Part shown: positions 1 to 8,085 of the stretch, piece by piece
Numbering within the stretch: position 1 is the stretch's first letter
Layout: each line of letters opens with the position of its first letter
Assembly (NCBI RefSeq): GCF_002278075.1
Contig: NZ_CP022989.1
Span: 1,116,001 to 1,180,000 of the forward strand
Source of the DNA: Paraburkholderia aromaticivorans
GTDB lineage: Bacteria > Pseudomonadota > Gammaproteobacteria > Burkholderiales > Burkholderiaceae
DNA: 64,000 bases
Reading direction: 5' to 3'
Program-made: the position numbers and the translations under genes
The notes under the pieces: model-generated
Seen by the model: the letters and a program-made list of their open reading frames with translations, nothing else
Database searches by the model: none
Told to the model about the DNA's origin: nothing

Positions 1-871
1 TTCCTGCCTGCCGCTGCCAGGTCGCCCAGGTATGTCTCAAGTCATGCCAGCGAAAGTCCTCGATGCCAGCCCGCATCAAGGCAGCTCGCCAAGCCTTCGT
101 ATTAGCTGAATTGATCGGCCGCCCCCTGAAAGTGAAAACTCGCTGGGGGTGCCGCCCAATCTGTCGCTTGAGTACATCCATCGCCGTCTCGCTCAACGGA
201 ACCGCAATAGGGCGGCGGTTCTTTGATTGCGTACCCTTGACCCAGGCATGGCGCAGCTCCAGATTCACCTGCGCCCACTCCAGCTTGAGAACGTTGCTCT
301 GTCTCAAACCCGTTGCCAAGGCAAACAGCACGCAATCGCGCTGATGCTCCGGTAACTCCTGGAGCAGGCTGCGGGCCTGCTCCGGAGTCAACGACCGTTC
401 ACGGTTATTTGCTTCTTTAAAGAGCCTGACCTTGGGCACCTTGTCGATCCACTCCCATTCGTCTCGTGCCCGAAGAAGAATGGATCGAACCAGTGCCAGG
501 TAGCGGTTGCATGTGCCTTTCGAACCCTCTTTAAGCCTCGCGGACCTGATTCGATCGATCACATCCATCGTGATTTCATCGAGATTCAGGCTACCAAGAT
601 AAGCATGCAGCCATACCAGCTTCCGCTTGTCCTCTTTATGCGTGGCCTTTTCCGAGGTTTCCTCCAGCCAGCGAACAACCGCCTCACGCCAAGAACGCTT
701 GGGCTTAACCCCAAGACGTTCTTGCTGCCACAGCGACGCCTTCAGCATGTCGTGATATTCCTGAGCCGCTACTTTGTCAGCAGTCCCAGTACTTCGCTGT
801 ATTGCCGGTCCACTGCGTGGCGTGAGCTTGACCCACCAATAGGGGGAGTCCTTGCGTTTGAAGAGTGACAT
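1..871 (-). CDS. Tyrosine recombinase/integrase, C-terminus beyond the window
   Basis: The reverse strand reads open from an ATG at 871 to the window edge, about 290 codons, without reaching a stop. The N-terminus (MSLFKRKDSPYWWVKL) is a typical Arm/SAM-like DNA-binding start. The catalytic domain shows the first active-site arginine in ATGLRQSNVLKLEW and the second box in WHDLRHTWA. The catalytic tyrosine would lie beyond base 1. It overlaps the upstream HTH gene by 103 bp, and the relaxase operon lies just behind, so it is probably the recombinase that inserts and excises this element. Family assignment is firm; the target site is unknown because the left end is outside the window. Confidence 0.9.
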   Translation of the reverse strand, partial: MSLFKRKDSPYWWVKLTPRSGPAIQRSTGTADKVAAQEYHDMLKASLWQQERLGVKPKRSWREAVVRWLEETSEKATHKEDKRKLVWLHAYLGSLNLDEITMDVIDRIRSARLKEGSKGTCNRYLALVRSILLRARDEWEWIDKVPKVRLFKEANNRERSLTPEQARSLLQELPEHQRDCVLFALATGLRQSNVLKLEWAQVNLELRHAWVKGTQSKNRRPIAVPLSETAMDVLKRQIGRHPQRVFTFRGRPINSANTKAWRAALMRAGIEDFRWHDLRHTWATWQRQAG

Positions 872-1071
872 ATATCGTTCCTTGCAGTGTCACCCTGCAA
901 CGCTCGCCGCGTATATTGTGACCGGATGTGTTCGATCAGGTCAATTTTGAGAAAAACCCAGCGCTTGCCGATCTTGGCACCAGGGACAGCCCCGGTTTTC
1001 GCCTTTTCCAGCAGCGTGACTGGATGAATCTTCAGGAACTCGGCGGCCTGTTGCAGGGTGAACGTCTCCAT
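769..1071 (-). CDS. Excisionase-like helix-turn-helix protein
   Basis: A 100-residue protein. Residues 1-50 form a MerR/Xis-type winged helix (TLQQAAEFLKIHPVTLLEKA, then GAKIGKRWVF), the small DNA-binding fold used by recombination directionality factors. The C-terminal 34 residues are encoded inside the start of the integrase gene in another frame. From memory of the family, the tail pattern CHSSNA...GGS recurs in homologues, so the overlap is probably a real feature and not a misread stop. It would couple translation of Xis and Int. The start lies 3 bp downstream of the relaxase stop, so it may sit at the end of the relaxase operon. It could also be a simple transcriptional regulator. Confidence 0.75.
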   Translation of the reverse strand: METFTLQQAAEFLKIHPVTLLEKAKTGAVPGAKIGKRWVFLKIDLIEHIRSQYTRRALQGDTARNDICHSSNARTPPIGGSSSRHAVDRQYSEVLGLLTK

Positions 1072-1074
1072 GCA

Positions 1075-3675
1075 TCAGCCCCCGATTTCCGGGCCGTCAT
1101 GCCGATGCCGACCGGCTGAATCCAGCTCCAGCGCAGCGCCCTTGGCGCTCTCACGCGATACGGCATCGGACAACATGGAGCGATCATCGGTATAAATCGT
1201 GACCTCATCCCGAGCGCGCGAAATCGCGACGTACCACGCGTTCTCGTTCATCGTCATGCTGTGGCTGTCGGCCTCGACCAATACACGATCGACGGTTTGC
1301 CCTTGGGATGCATGAACCGTCACGCAGTAGCCATGATCGAGATGCAGCGGTTGCGACGCATCGAGTATCAGTTGCCGACCGTCTTCCCGGCCGAGCGTCA
1401 CTGTTTGCCGTTCGGCATCGATGCCCGTGACGATTGCCCGATCTCCGTTTGCAATTTCACGTCCGTAATCGTTCGCCGTTAGCCGGACAGCATCGCCCAA
1501 CGCCAGCTCCCGGGAAACCAGTTGATACGCGCTCAGGTTGCTCTGAATGGCCGGACGCCACTCAACTCGCCCCCCATCACTACGGAGCAGCGTAACGCGC
1601 CCTTGAGATACCTCCTCAACCCGAGCCCAGTCTCCCCGGCCGATTCCCAGCGATGCGTACAATTTCTGAGCCTGGACAACGTCGCCAGCTTGATAGGACA
1701 AGGAACTGCGGGCCTGTGCCATCGTCAGGTCCTTACGCTCCATCGTGGCGACCATGACCCCATGCCCCGCCAGCCCCAACGCTGTCCGAACCTGTTCGTT
1801 GATAGAGGTTCTAGCCGCGCGGGTGCCAGCGACAATCAACGATGCCTTACGCTCATCCGGCGACAGTCCGGAAAATTCTCGCGCAATGGCCTGGTGGCGC
1901 TCGCGGCCATCATTGATTTCGATCACGTTCCGGGAGAGCGCCGACAGCGAGCGCGCACCATCGCCACGTGCAGCCAGCTCCACGGCATGGCGCAGACGCG
2001 CATCGTTCTGCCGGAGAATTTCACCCATCTCCGCGCGTGCGATGCCCGCCTCCTGAAGCTGTGCGAATGGTCGGCCCGCCTCGATAGCCTGGAGCTGCTG
2101 CACGTCGCCGATGAGTACGACCCGCGCATTAGCCTGCTCAACACGGGACAGGATGGCATGCATGTCTCGGGCCGAAACCATACCGGCTTCGTCCACGATC
2201 AGTACGGTTTGCGGCGTGAGCCCCGACGCTTCGCGGTTAATGAATGCCGCAATGGTCTCGCTCTTGATACCCACCCCGGACAGTTCCCGGGCTGCCGCAG
2301 CAGACGGCGCAATACCGACAAGCTGGTAGCCCTGTTGCTGCATGACCAGCGACGCCACGCCCAGCATGGCAGTCTTCCCCGTTCCGGCCAGCCCCTGTAT
2401 GGCACTCACCCTGCTATCCGTCGCCAGCATGAGCGCCGCTGCCGCCTGCTGCCCCGAGCGCAGATTCGAAGCGGACAAGATGCGCCCAACCTGCTGTACA
2501 TCCATGATCGGCTCAACGGCTGCTCGGCCGCGCAACTCCATCGCAAGAATCTCGCGCTCGCGCTGCTGCGCCGCTGGCGTGGTATAGCGTCCATCCTGCG
2601 CGATCAACAGGCCATCGGCAAGCTGATGCGAGATTTCGGCCCGAATCGCATCAAGATTGGTACTACCCGTTCCCACCTCCAATGCGGCGCGCAAAATCTG
2701 CGCGTCGGTCACGACGGACTGGCGCTCGGTCGTATGTGCAACGGCATGCGCGACGGCTTCCCGTGTACTCGCCGGATCAATTTGGACCGTGGACAGCTCC
2801 CGGGCGTGCCTCGATAAAAAATCGATGCTCAGTTCATGGCTTTTCTCTTTCCACGTTTCGAGCAATACAGCTCGATTCACCTCGCCCTTGGCCTCACGCG
2901 TGGCCAGCGTTGCCCGCTGCCGCTCATAGTGGGTCGCATCCGCCCTTGTCAGACCGTCATTGGCAAGTGCAGCGGTAATTGCCTGGCTGCGCTGGCTGAA
3001 CGCCTGGGCTTGGTAATCGGAAATATGGGCAAGCTCAAACCGGCCATCGGCGTGGGTCAAACGTACGTCATACCCAAGCTGCTGGACCTCCAGCGCCAAC
3101 TCTGAACGGTACAGTGCACCGACAAGCATTTTCTGGCGCAGGATTTCGCCCGGCTCCAGCGCCCGCCATTCACCGTCAGCCCGCTGCGTCGCATTGATCA
3201 GCACCGCATGCGTATGCAATTGCGGGTCGGTATCGCGCGAGAGGTCATGCAGAAAACTGGCGATCAACAGATTGCCGCTTTTCTGAAGCTCGGTTTGCCC
3301 TCCGTCCGTTACACGATACGCAGCAAGCCCCTGTACATAATCGAGTGCTCGTCCCACAGCGGTTTGATGCGCCTCGACCAGGCGGATATCTCCACCAATC
3401 AACGCCTGCATCGATACCGATTTCGGGGCAGAGAATGTCAGATCGACGCCCGCCCGCCGTCCATCTCCAGCATTGTGAATATGGCTTCCATTTGGCAGAT
3501 GCCCGTCAAGAAGGCGTGTAAACGTCGTTGCGTCCACATCGTCGGCCAACTCCATACGCTCTGCACCAGCTCCCATCCACCGCGATGGTGAACGATCCCC
3601 GGTGTAGTAGTTGTCAGCCTCAGCATAGTAGGTGCTCGCAGCACCACTATTTTTTACGATAGCAATGCTCAGCAT
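1075..3675 (-). CDS. MobF-family conjugative relaxase-helicase (TrwC/TraI type)
   Basis: An 866-residue two-domain protein. The relaxase domain has paired tyrosines near the N-terminus (Y16/Y17 and Y23/Y24, where TrwC has its nicking tyrosines) and a three-histidine metal site (H143, then H154 and H156 in PQLHTHAVLIN). The second half is a RecD-like helicase with Walker A GLAGTGKTAML near residue 430, Walker B LIVDEAGMVS near 490, and the C-terminal motif HASQGQTVDRV followed by YVAISRARDEV. It would nick oriT, stay covalently bound to the transferred strand and unwind the plasmid. It is somewhat shorter than TrwC (966 aa). The start overlaps the coupling-protein stop by 7 bp, indicating translational coupling. 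Confidence 0.93.
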   Translation of the reverse strand: MLSIAIVKNSGAASTYYAEADNYYTGDRSPSRWMGAGAERMELADDVDATTFTRLLDGHLPNGSHIHNAGDGRRAGVDLTFSAPKSVSMQALIGGDIRLVEAHQTAVGRALDYVQGLAAYRVTDGGQTELQKSGNLLIASFLHDLSRDTDPQLHTHAVLINATQRADGEWRALEPGEILRQKMLVGALYRSELALEVQQLGYDVRLTHADGRFELAHISDYQAQAFSQRSQAITAALANDGLTRADATHYERQRATLATREAKGEVNRAVLLETWKEKSHELSIDFLSRHARELSTVQIDPASTREAVAHAVAHTTERQSVVTDAQILRAALEVGTGSTNLDAIRAEISHQLADGLLIAQDGRYTTPAAQQREREILAMELRGRAAVEPIMDVQQVGRILSASNLRSGQQAAAALMLATDSRVSAIQGLAGTGKTAMLGVASLVMQQQGYQLVGIAPSAAAARELSGVGIKSETIAAFINREASGLTPQTVLIVDEAGMVSARDMHAILSRVEQANARVVLIGDVQQLQAIEAGRPFAQLQEAGIARAEMGEILRQNDARLRHAVELAARGDGARSLSALSRNVIEINDGRERHQAIAREFSGLSPDERKASLIVAGTRAARTSINEQVRTALGLAGHGVMVATMERKDLTMAQARSSLSYQAGDVVQAQKLYASLGIGRGDWARVEEVSQGRVTLLRSDGGRVEWRPAIQSNLSAYQLVSRELALGDAVRLTANDYGREIANGDRAIVTGIDAERQTVTLGREDGRQLILDASQPLHLDHGYCVTVHASQGQTVDRVLVEADSHSMTMNENAWYVAISRARDEVTIYTDDRSMLSDAVSRESAKGAALELDSAGRHRHDGPEIGG

Positions 3676-4928
3676 GAGCCCTCCATGAACGGTATCTGCA
3701 CGGCTGGCCGGGGCACCGGGGAAAATCCAACCTGACGCACAGGCTCGTTACCTGCCAGAGCAACATAGGCGGTCAAATCGGCGAGCTGGGTCAGCTCGCT
3801 TGGCAATGCCAGACGTTCCGTCGCACGCTGCAAGCTTTCTCCGCGAGAGATTCCCTGCATACCGGATTGAGTGCTGTACTGCACCCGGTCGATTTCACGG
3901 TCTCCAAGCGCCTTCGAGAGGATTTCGCTGGTATCGGGATCGCTCCTCGATAGCGACAACACCACCAGATTACGAAAACACGAGCGAATGCTGATGGCCG
4001 TCTCGCGCCCATACACACGGTCAAGCTGGGCCGTCGATTGCAACCCGGCGATCACGCAGAGACCATGTTTACGCCCCCGCGTAAGTGCGCCTTCCAATGA
4101 ACTCAAATGGCCCAGCGCTCCCAGCTCATCAAGCAGCAACCACAACCGGCGATCCGGGGACGGCTGAAGACTCAACACGGCATTGCACAGCAGATCGACC
4201 CAGCAGCCGATCAGGGGCTGCATGACTGCCTGCATGTCTTCTCGCCAGGTGATATACAGATTGCTATCTCCGTCAGCCAGCCAGTCGCGAAGGCTGAAGC
4301 CCCCTGGCTGCAAATACTGGTGGGAATTCAGATATGTGGTCAGAATGAATCTGGTGCTGGCCAGCGCCCGGCCCGCATCGCGGTCGAACAGCCCCTGAGC
4401 CTGGGTTCCCGCGAGGAGCTTCGCCAATTCCTCGACAGTCGCACTGGTCAGCCTGTCGAGCAAATGCATGGTCGTGTTTTCCCCCTGCCGCATCAGCACA
4501 CGCATGCCCTCGGCAGCGAGGATTTGCGAATAGAAATGCCAACTCGCGTCGGGGCCGTGACCATCGGGAATGAGGGATTTTGCCAACCGGAAGTAATCGA
4601 AATCTTTCCGGATTTCGTTAAAGATCGTCCACCCCTGCCCGCGCCGGTCAAACGGATTCAGGATGATGTCGTCGTCGCCACCGAAGTAGGTCAGGTGATG
4701 CGCACTAGGATCAACCACGATGGCGCGATCCCCACGGGAGACAATGCCCGCCAAGACCTCATCAATTAGAGTGGTCTTGCCGACTCCTGTCGAGCCGACG
4801 AGCAGGGTATGAAGGGTCTCGTTTTTGGGCGGGAGGCTGACACCTCCCAGCGTGATAGCGGCACGCTGGGAAGCACGCCCGCCGAGAATGGCAGGACGCA
4901 TGCGCATGGGCTCAGCCTCCCCGCTCAT
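3669..4928 (-). CDS. Type IV coupling protein ATPase (TraD/TrwB family), soluble part
   Basis: A 419-residue ATPase that delivers the relaxase-DNA complex to a type IV channel. Walker A is LLVGSTGVGKTTLI (about residues 43-55) and Walker B is LWLLLDELGALGHL; GLQSTAQLDRVYG matches the conserved TrwB motif after Walker B. The frame is open to 5033, but ATG 4928 (MSGEAEPMRMRP) is preferred because it overlaps the upstream stop by only 17 bp. With this start it has no N-terminal membrane helices, unlike TrwB or TraD. The two-helix protein just upstream could supply them. TraG/VirD4 paralogy makes the exact subfamily uncertain. Confidence 0.88.
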   Translation of the reverse strand: MSGEAEPMRMRPAILGGRASQRAAITLGGVSLPPKNETLHTLLVGSTGVGKTTLIDEVLAGIVSRGDRAIVVDPSAHHLTYFGGDDDIILNPFDRRGQGWTIFNEIRKDFDYFRLAKSLIPDGHGPDASWHFYSQILAAEGMRVLMRQGENTTMHLLDRLTSATVEELAKLLAGTQAQGLFDRDAGRALASTRFILTTYLNSHQYLQPGGFSLRDWLADGDSNLYITWREDMQAVMQPLIGCWVDLLCNAVLSLQPSPDRRLWLLLDELGALGHLSSLEGALTRGRKHGLCVIAGLQSTAQLDRVYGRETAISIRSCFRNLVVLSLSRSDPDTSEILSKALGDREIDRVQYSTQSGMQGISRGESLQRATERLALPSELTQLADLTAYVALAGNEPVRQVGFSPVPRPAVQIPFMEGSC

Positions 4929-5241
4929 CGATGAAGCGACTGCCGCGGCGATGCATGACATTTGTTTTGCGAGCCCACCAGCGACCAATAATGAGAAACA
5001 GAATGGTCGTCTGCAAAACGCTAGCCCATACAATCAGCATCGCGAGGAGGCTATTAATCGATCCGGGAGAAAGCGGCCAGACGCCCGAAAGCCGGATCAA
5101 CGCATCGAGCCACGAATCGCCAAGCTGTTGCCAGCATGCGACCCACAAGAGCACGCTTTGAACGAGCGCGAACGCCACAAAGTAAACCACACGCACTAGG
5201 ATGGTGTGGACTTGCTGCATTAAAGGATCATGAGCCATCAC
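4912..5241 (-). CDS. Two-helix membrane protein, probable membrane module of the coupling protein
   Basis: A 109-residue protein with two hydrophobic segments (about residues 13-37 and 62-86) separated by a loop of roughly 25 residues containing DSWLDALIRLSG, and a basic C-terminus (RWWARKTNVMHRRGSR). This is the topology of the N-terminal membrane domain of TrwB/TraD. The gene overlaps the start of the ATPase gene and itself begins with a 4-bp ATGA overlap with the RHH gene upstream. The inference is that a coupling protein has been split into two chains. It could instead be an unrelated small inner-membrane protein; no sequence motif proves the role. Confidence 0.6.
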   Translation of the reverse strand: MMAHDPLMQQVHTILVRVVYFVAFALVQSVLLWVACWQQLGDSWLDALIRLSGVWPLSPGSINSLLAMLIVWASVLQTTILFLIIGRWWARKTNVMHRRGSRFIDERGG

Positions 5242-5555
5242 AGTCCCTCCTGACGGTACTGCTGGTTGCAGGATGCTGTGATGCGCGCGGCGGCCTGTGG
5301 GTGGCTATGACTGGCCATCAAACGCACCAGTTGCAGTGTTTCCTGGATCGCGGGCCAAGCGTCAGGGGTTGCCGTCGCAGGCTGAGTCGAGACGATGTCG
5401 CGAATCGCGTCCACGACGCCGAGCCCTTCAACAGCGCGATCGAGCACGGCCCGCATGAATGCCGAAACTGTCAAGCCTTCGGCATCGGCTCGCTTGCGGA
5501 TCGCATCGAACTGGGCGCAAGTCACGGCGGTCTTGAGGAAATTGCGACGTGCCAT
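5238..5555 (-). CDS. Ribbon-helix-helix relaxosome accessory protein (TrwA/MobC-like)
   Basis: A 105-residue protein whose first 50 residues look like a ribbon-helix-helix unit: a short basic strand (ARRNFLKTAVTCAQF) followed by helices containing IRKRADAEGLTVSAFMRAVLDRA. Such proteins bind next to nic, bend oriT and assist the relaxase, and usually repress their own operon. It is the first gene of the transfer operon, joined by ATGA to the membrane protein downstream. The presumed oriT gap lies immediately upstream. The family match is by pattern and position, since RHH proteins conserve little sequence. Confidence 0.65.
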   Translation of the reverse strand: MARRNFLKTAVTCAQFDAIRKRADAEGLTVSAFMRAVLDRAVEGLGVVDAIRDIVSTQPATATPDAWPAIQETLQLVRLMASHSHPQAAARITASCNQQYRQEGL

Positions 5556-5863
5556 TACACCCCCCGAAAAATCAAGGGGTTAGCGGTTTTGTGGCCAAGT
5601 GCCGGAAAGAAACGTGGCCACGCACTACCCCGGCCAGACGGGGCAGCCGAGGCAATCGCAGATTGCGCAGGTGTGTACTTTTTTGATTGATGAATATGGA
5701 AAATCGCGGTCATCGGCGCTCCTTTCTCTCGGTACATGGATTTGAGATCGCATAACCGCCCACGGAGGGCGCGGTCATGTCTCGCATCCATCATCACGAG
5801 GAAAAGTCGCACATCCCACGTTAAGCTGTTACACGAAATGCCCCAACAGATGCGAGGCACGGG
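5556..5863. other. Candidate oriT / divergent promoter gap
   Basis: A 308-bp gap between the leftward transfer operon and a rightward hypothetical gene. MobF oriTs usually sit at this position. It holds the perfect palindrome GTGGCCAC at 5615-5622, another GTGGCCA at 5591-5597, and an inverted repeat CCCCG-N6-CGGGG at 5628-5643. These could be relaxosome or repressor sites. No nic consensus can be named by eye. A 101-codon leftward frame here (5555-5860) was not accepted as a gene. Confidence 0.4.
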
Positions 5864-6538
5864 ATGAGAGAAGGCGAAAACTCAGTGGGCAAGAATCGAC
5901 ATCGAGCCGCGTGGGCCACTGCTGTCAGGGTAATTACCCGAGAATCTGGCAACAAGCTTCCACGTGAACTTGAGCAGATCTTTCACATTGGAACTGGTCA
6001 AACGGGAGCACCAGCACCGGAAAGGCGGGGCCACGCATGGCGGTACTGGATCAACGCGAAACGGCTTGCCGAACCATTCACTATCGACCGCGTAGTCAAT
6101 ACGGCTCTTGAGAAGGGCTGGCTGAATCCCGACCCCGTCGAAGCGAGAGCAATTTTGGACTTGCCTAGTGAGGTCGTCCAAGAATGGCTGGCGGAGATGA
6201 GCCCATTTGTAGGCCGCTTACTGCCGGATCCGCCATTGCATCGAACTAACCATCGCCACATGGCCCGCCTCGCAGCTCACGTTTTGATGGAAGATGTTTT
6301 AAATGCCATGAATATCAACGGCTGGTTTTATCGCGGGTTTGAACGCACCCAAAGAAAGCTGAAACGCGGCTCAAAAATCATGGAAACAACAGAACTAGCG
6401 ATGGCACAAAGCGTTGAAGAGACAATCGAATGGCGTAAAGCAGTAAATTTCATTAGCGACCTGGTCCGCAAAAATCACGATACAGATGTTTTGCGGACTC
6501 AGCTAACCGTAACCTATAAGCGGCAGGGCTATAGATAA
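5864..6538 (+). CDS. Hypothetical protein of mobile-element cargo
   Basis: A 224-residue soluble protein with no signal peptide or membrane segment and no motif I recognise. The C-terminal third (about 145-224) is charged and likely helical (RTQRKLKRGSKIMETTELA, then EWRKAVNFISDLVRKNHDTD). The middle contains WRYWINAKRLAEPFTIDRVV, which could be a small helical domain. It starts just after the presumed oriT and is transcribed away from the transfer operon, a place where element-specific accessory genes are common. GGGATGAG at the start gives only a weak ribosome-binding site. It is accepted as a gene because the frame is long, unopposed by a better one, and codon use is consistent through its length. 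Confidence 0.55.
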   Translation: MREGENSVGKNRHRAAWATAVRVITRESGNKLPRELEQIFHIGTGQTGAPAPERRGHAWRYWINAKRLAEPFTIDRVVNTALEKGWLNPDPVEARAILDLPSEVVQEWLAEMSPFVGRLLPDPPLHRTNHRHMARLAAHVLMEDVLNAMNINGWFYRGFERTQRKLKRGSKIMETTELAMAQSVEETIEWRKAVNFISDLVRKNHDTDVLRTQLTVTYKRQGYR

Positions 6539-6699
6539 GTCGCAGTCTTAGGCTGTTGCAAACCCACCTCCACGGTAAAAGAGCGGGTCGATGGGGCGAC
6601 ACCGTACAAGGCTAGTCAACCATTGCCGCTGTTGGGTCTAAAGAGGGCCGCGATAGCTGCCGTTATCCAGATCACCATTATCGGATTTGGATAAGTGCG

Positions 6700-7056
6700 A
6701 TGAAAGTGCTCTGGATTCTAGATGCCTTTTGGTCTGGACTGTCCCTTCGTAGCAAGACGATCCTTTGTCTCGGACTAGTAGGGCTGGTATTGGGCATGCC
6801 GACAAACGAATTGGGATGGGTGTGGCGATGGACACGCCAAATTTTCCAAATGCAGAACTGTATGGATGACTTCACCAATCCGGTTATGAGCGCCGTTGAG
6901 AGTGGTGACCAGAAAGCCCTTGAACGCGCGGTGGGTGCCGACAAACCTCAGCAGCTTAGAACATGCGGCAGCAACGCAATCCAACATCCCGAAGGCACCG
7001 TTTCTTTCCTTCTCGACGAATACAGGCGCCGGCCCGCCGAGGCTGAGCATCGGTAG
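6700..7056 (+). CDS. Small hypothetical protein with one membrane helix
   Basis: A 118-residue frame with a hydrophobic stretch at about residues 18-33 (KTILCLGLVGLVLGMP) after a short N-terminus, then a polar domain of about 80 residues (MDDFTNPVMSAVESGDQKAL). The layout suggests a single-pass membrane protein with its bulk on one side. There is no recognisable family and the ribosome-binding site is weak. It lies alone between the hypothetical gene at 5864 and the TIGR04255 cassette, with gaps of 161 and 212 bp. A reverse-strand frame covers part of the same bases but has poorer composition. Confidence 0.4.
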   Translation: MKVLWILDAFWSGLSLRSKTILCLGLVGLVLGMPTNELGWVWRWTRQIFQMQNCMDDFTNPVMSAVESGDQKALERAVGADKPQQLRTCGSNAIQHPEGTVSFLLDEYRRRPAEAEHR

Positions 7057-7209
7057 GTCACGTTCGGATCCTCATACGCTCGGTGGGTAACGCCGGTCGA
7101 GCATTGCCGACGAAGTTGAGCGATCAAGAGGAAGATTTTACCGCTTCGCTTGTAGCGAAGGACGCCGTCGGTAGCAACGAAAAGTCACTTGTGAGAAGCG
7201 CGACGTGTT

Positions 7210-7230
7210 GTATAGTTTGATGTATAGTTT
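7210..7230 (+). promoter_or_regulatory. Repeated GTATAGTTT upstream of the TIGR04255 cassette
   Basis: The 9-mer GTATAGTTT occurs twice, at 7210-7218 and 7222-7230, one helical turn apart and 39 bp before the TIGR04255 start. It could be a tandem operator for the HTH protein of the same cassette, and each copy also supplies a TATAGT -10-like hexamer. No separate -35 is convincing. Confidence 0.35.
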
Positions 7231-7268
7231 CGCGGTTAACTTGAAAACACATCGATAGGCAAGATGAC

Positions 7269-8084
7269 ATGACCGATCGCAGCGGCATCCTTCCACATTC
7301 GCCTCTGCTGTATGCTCTCGCATCGGTTCGGTTTGCGCCGTTGCCGCTGCTACCGTCCAAGATCCCGGAAATACACGAGCAACTACGGGATGCGACGCCT
7401 CTTTTGCAAAATGTCCAGCAGCAGACGCAGTTGGTGATGACCCACGGCGCAACTCCGATTGCTGAATCGTCTACGCAGGCTTGGCTCATCATGGCTAGCG
7501 ATCGGTCGTTCGGTGTGCAGTTGGGGACAGAACAGGTGCTATTCTTTGCCCGCAGATACAGCAGGTTCGCTGCGTTCGGGGAGTTCATCACCCGTTGCTT
7601 GGGCTTGCTCTTCGAGCATATGAAGTTTTTGGACGTTACCGGCACTGGCGTTCGCTACGTCGATCATATCAAGCCGCGACAAGGGGAAACCTTGGCTGAC
7701 TACGTCGCGGAAGACTTTCTGACGCCTCCTGTTCCAACTTTCGATCCAATTGGCGGCGTATCACAATACATTTACGGCGCTGGCGAAAGTCAACTTCGTG
7801 TGCGGAGTGTGTTCAGTGCGGAGGCTTTGTCTATTCCGGTTGATTTGATCGGACTCATCGCAACGATCCAAGGGCCAGAAAATCCCTTGATCCTGACGAA
7901 ATTGCAGCGAGATGAAATGCTGCTCGACATGGATTCGGTACTCAACTTCTCGCAGCCGCGACGTCAGGATCTAAAGGAAATCGAGAAAACGCTCGATAAC
8001 TTGCATAAGAATGCTAATGCATTCTTTAGGCATGATGCGGTATGTACAGACTTTGCGTTCGAAGTATGGCGAGGAGAGAAATAG
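7269..8084 (+). CDS. TIGR04255 family protein
   Basis: A 271-residue soluble protein matching the layout of the sporadic TIGR04255 family: an N-terminal pattern PLLYALASVRFAPL, a central segment with VTGTGVRYVDHI, a later stretch GLIATIQGPENPLILTKL, and a closing helix ending FAFEVWRGEK that resembles the family's typical FE.W.GE end. The biochemical role of the family is unknown; members are scattered and common in mobile regions. It is the first gene of a tight three-gene set (+1-bp gap to the HTH gene). It could be a sensor or effector; nothing in the sequence shows an enzyme active site. Confidence 0.72.
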   Translation: MTDRSGILPHSPLLYALASVRFAPLPLLPSKIPEIHEQLRDATPLLQNVQQQTQLVMTHGATPIAESSTQAWLIMASDRSFGVQLGTEQVLFFARRYSRFAAFGEFITRCLGLLFEHMKFLDVTGTGVRYVDHIKPRQGETLADYVAEDFLTPPVPTFDPIGGVSQYIYGAGESQLRVRSVFSAEALSIPVDLIGLIATIQGPENPLILTKLQRDEMLLDMDSVLNFSQPRRQDLKEIEKTLDNLHKNANAFFRHDAVCTDFAFEVWRGEK

Positions 8085-8085
8085 C

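Noticed and set aside
1522..2817. A 431-codon rightward open frame inside the relaxase gene
   Set aside because: Antisense of the relaxase; composition is that of a shadow frame.
5555..5860. A 101-codon leftward frame in the oriT gap
   Set aside because: No ribosome-binding site, no family likeness, and poor codon use; the gap is better explained as oriT and promoters.
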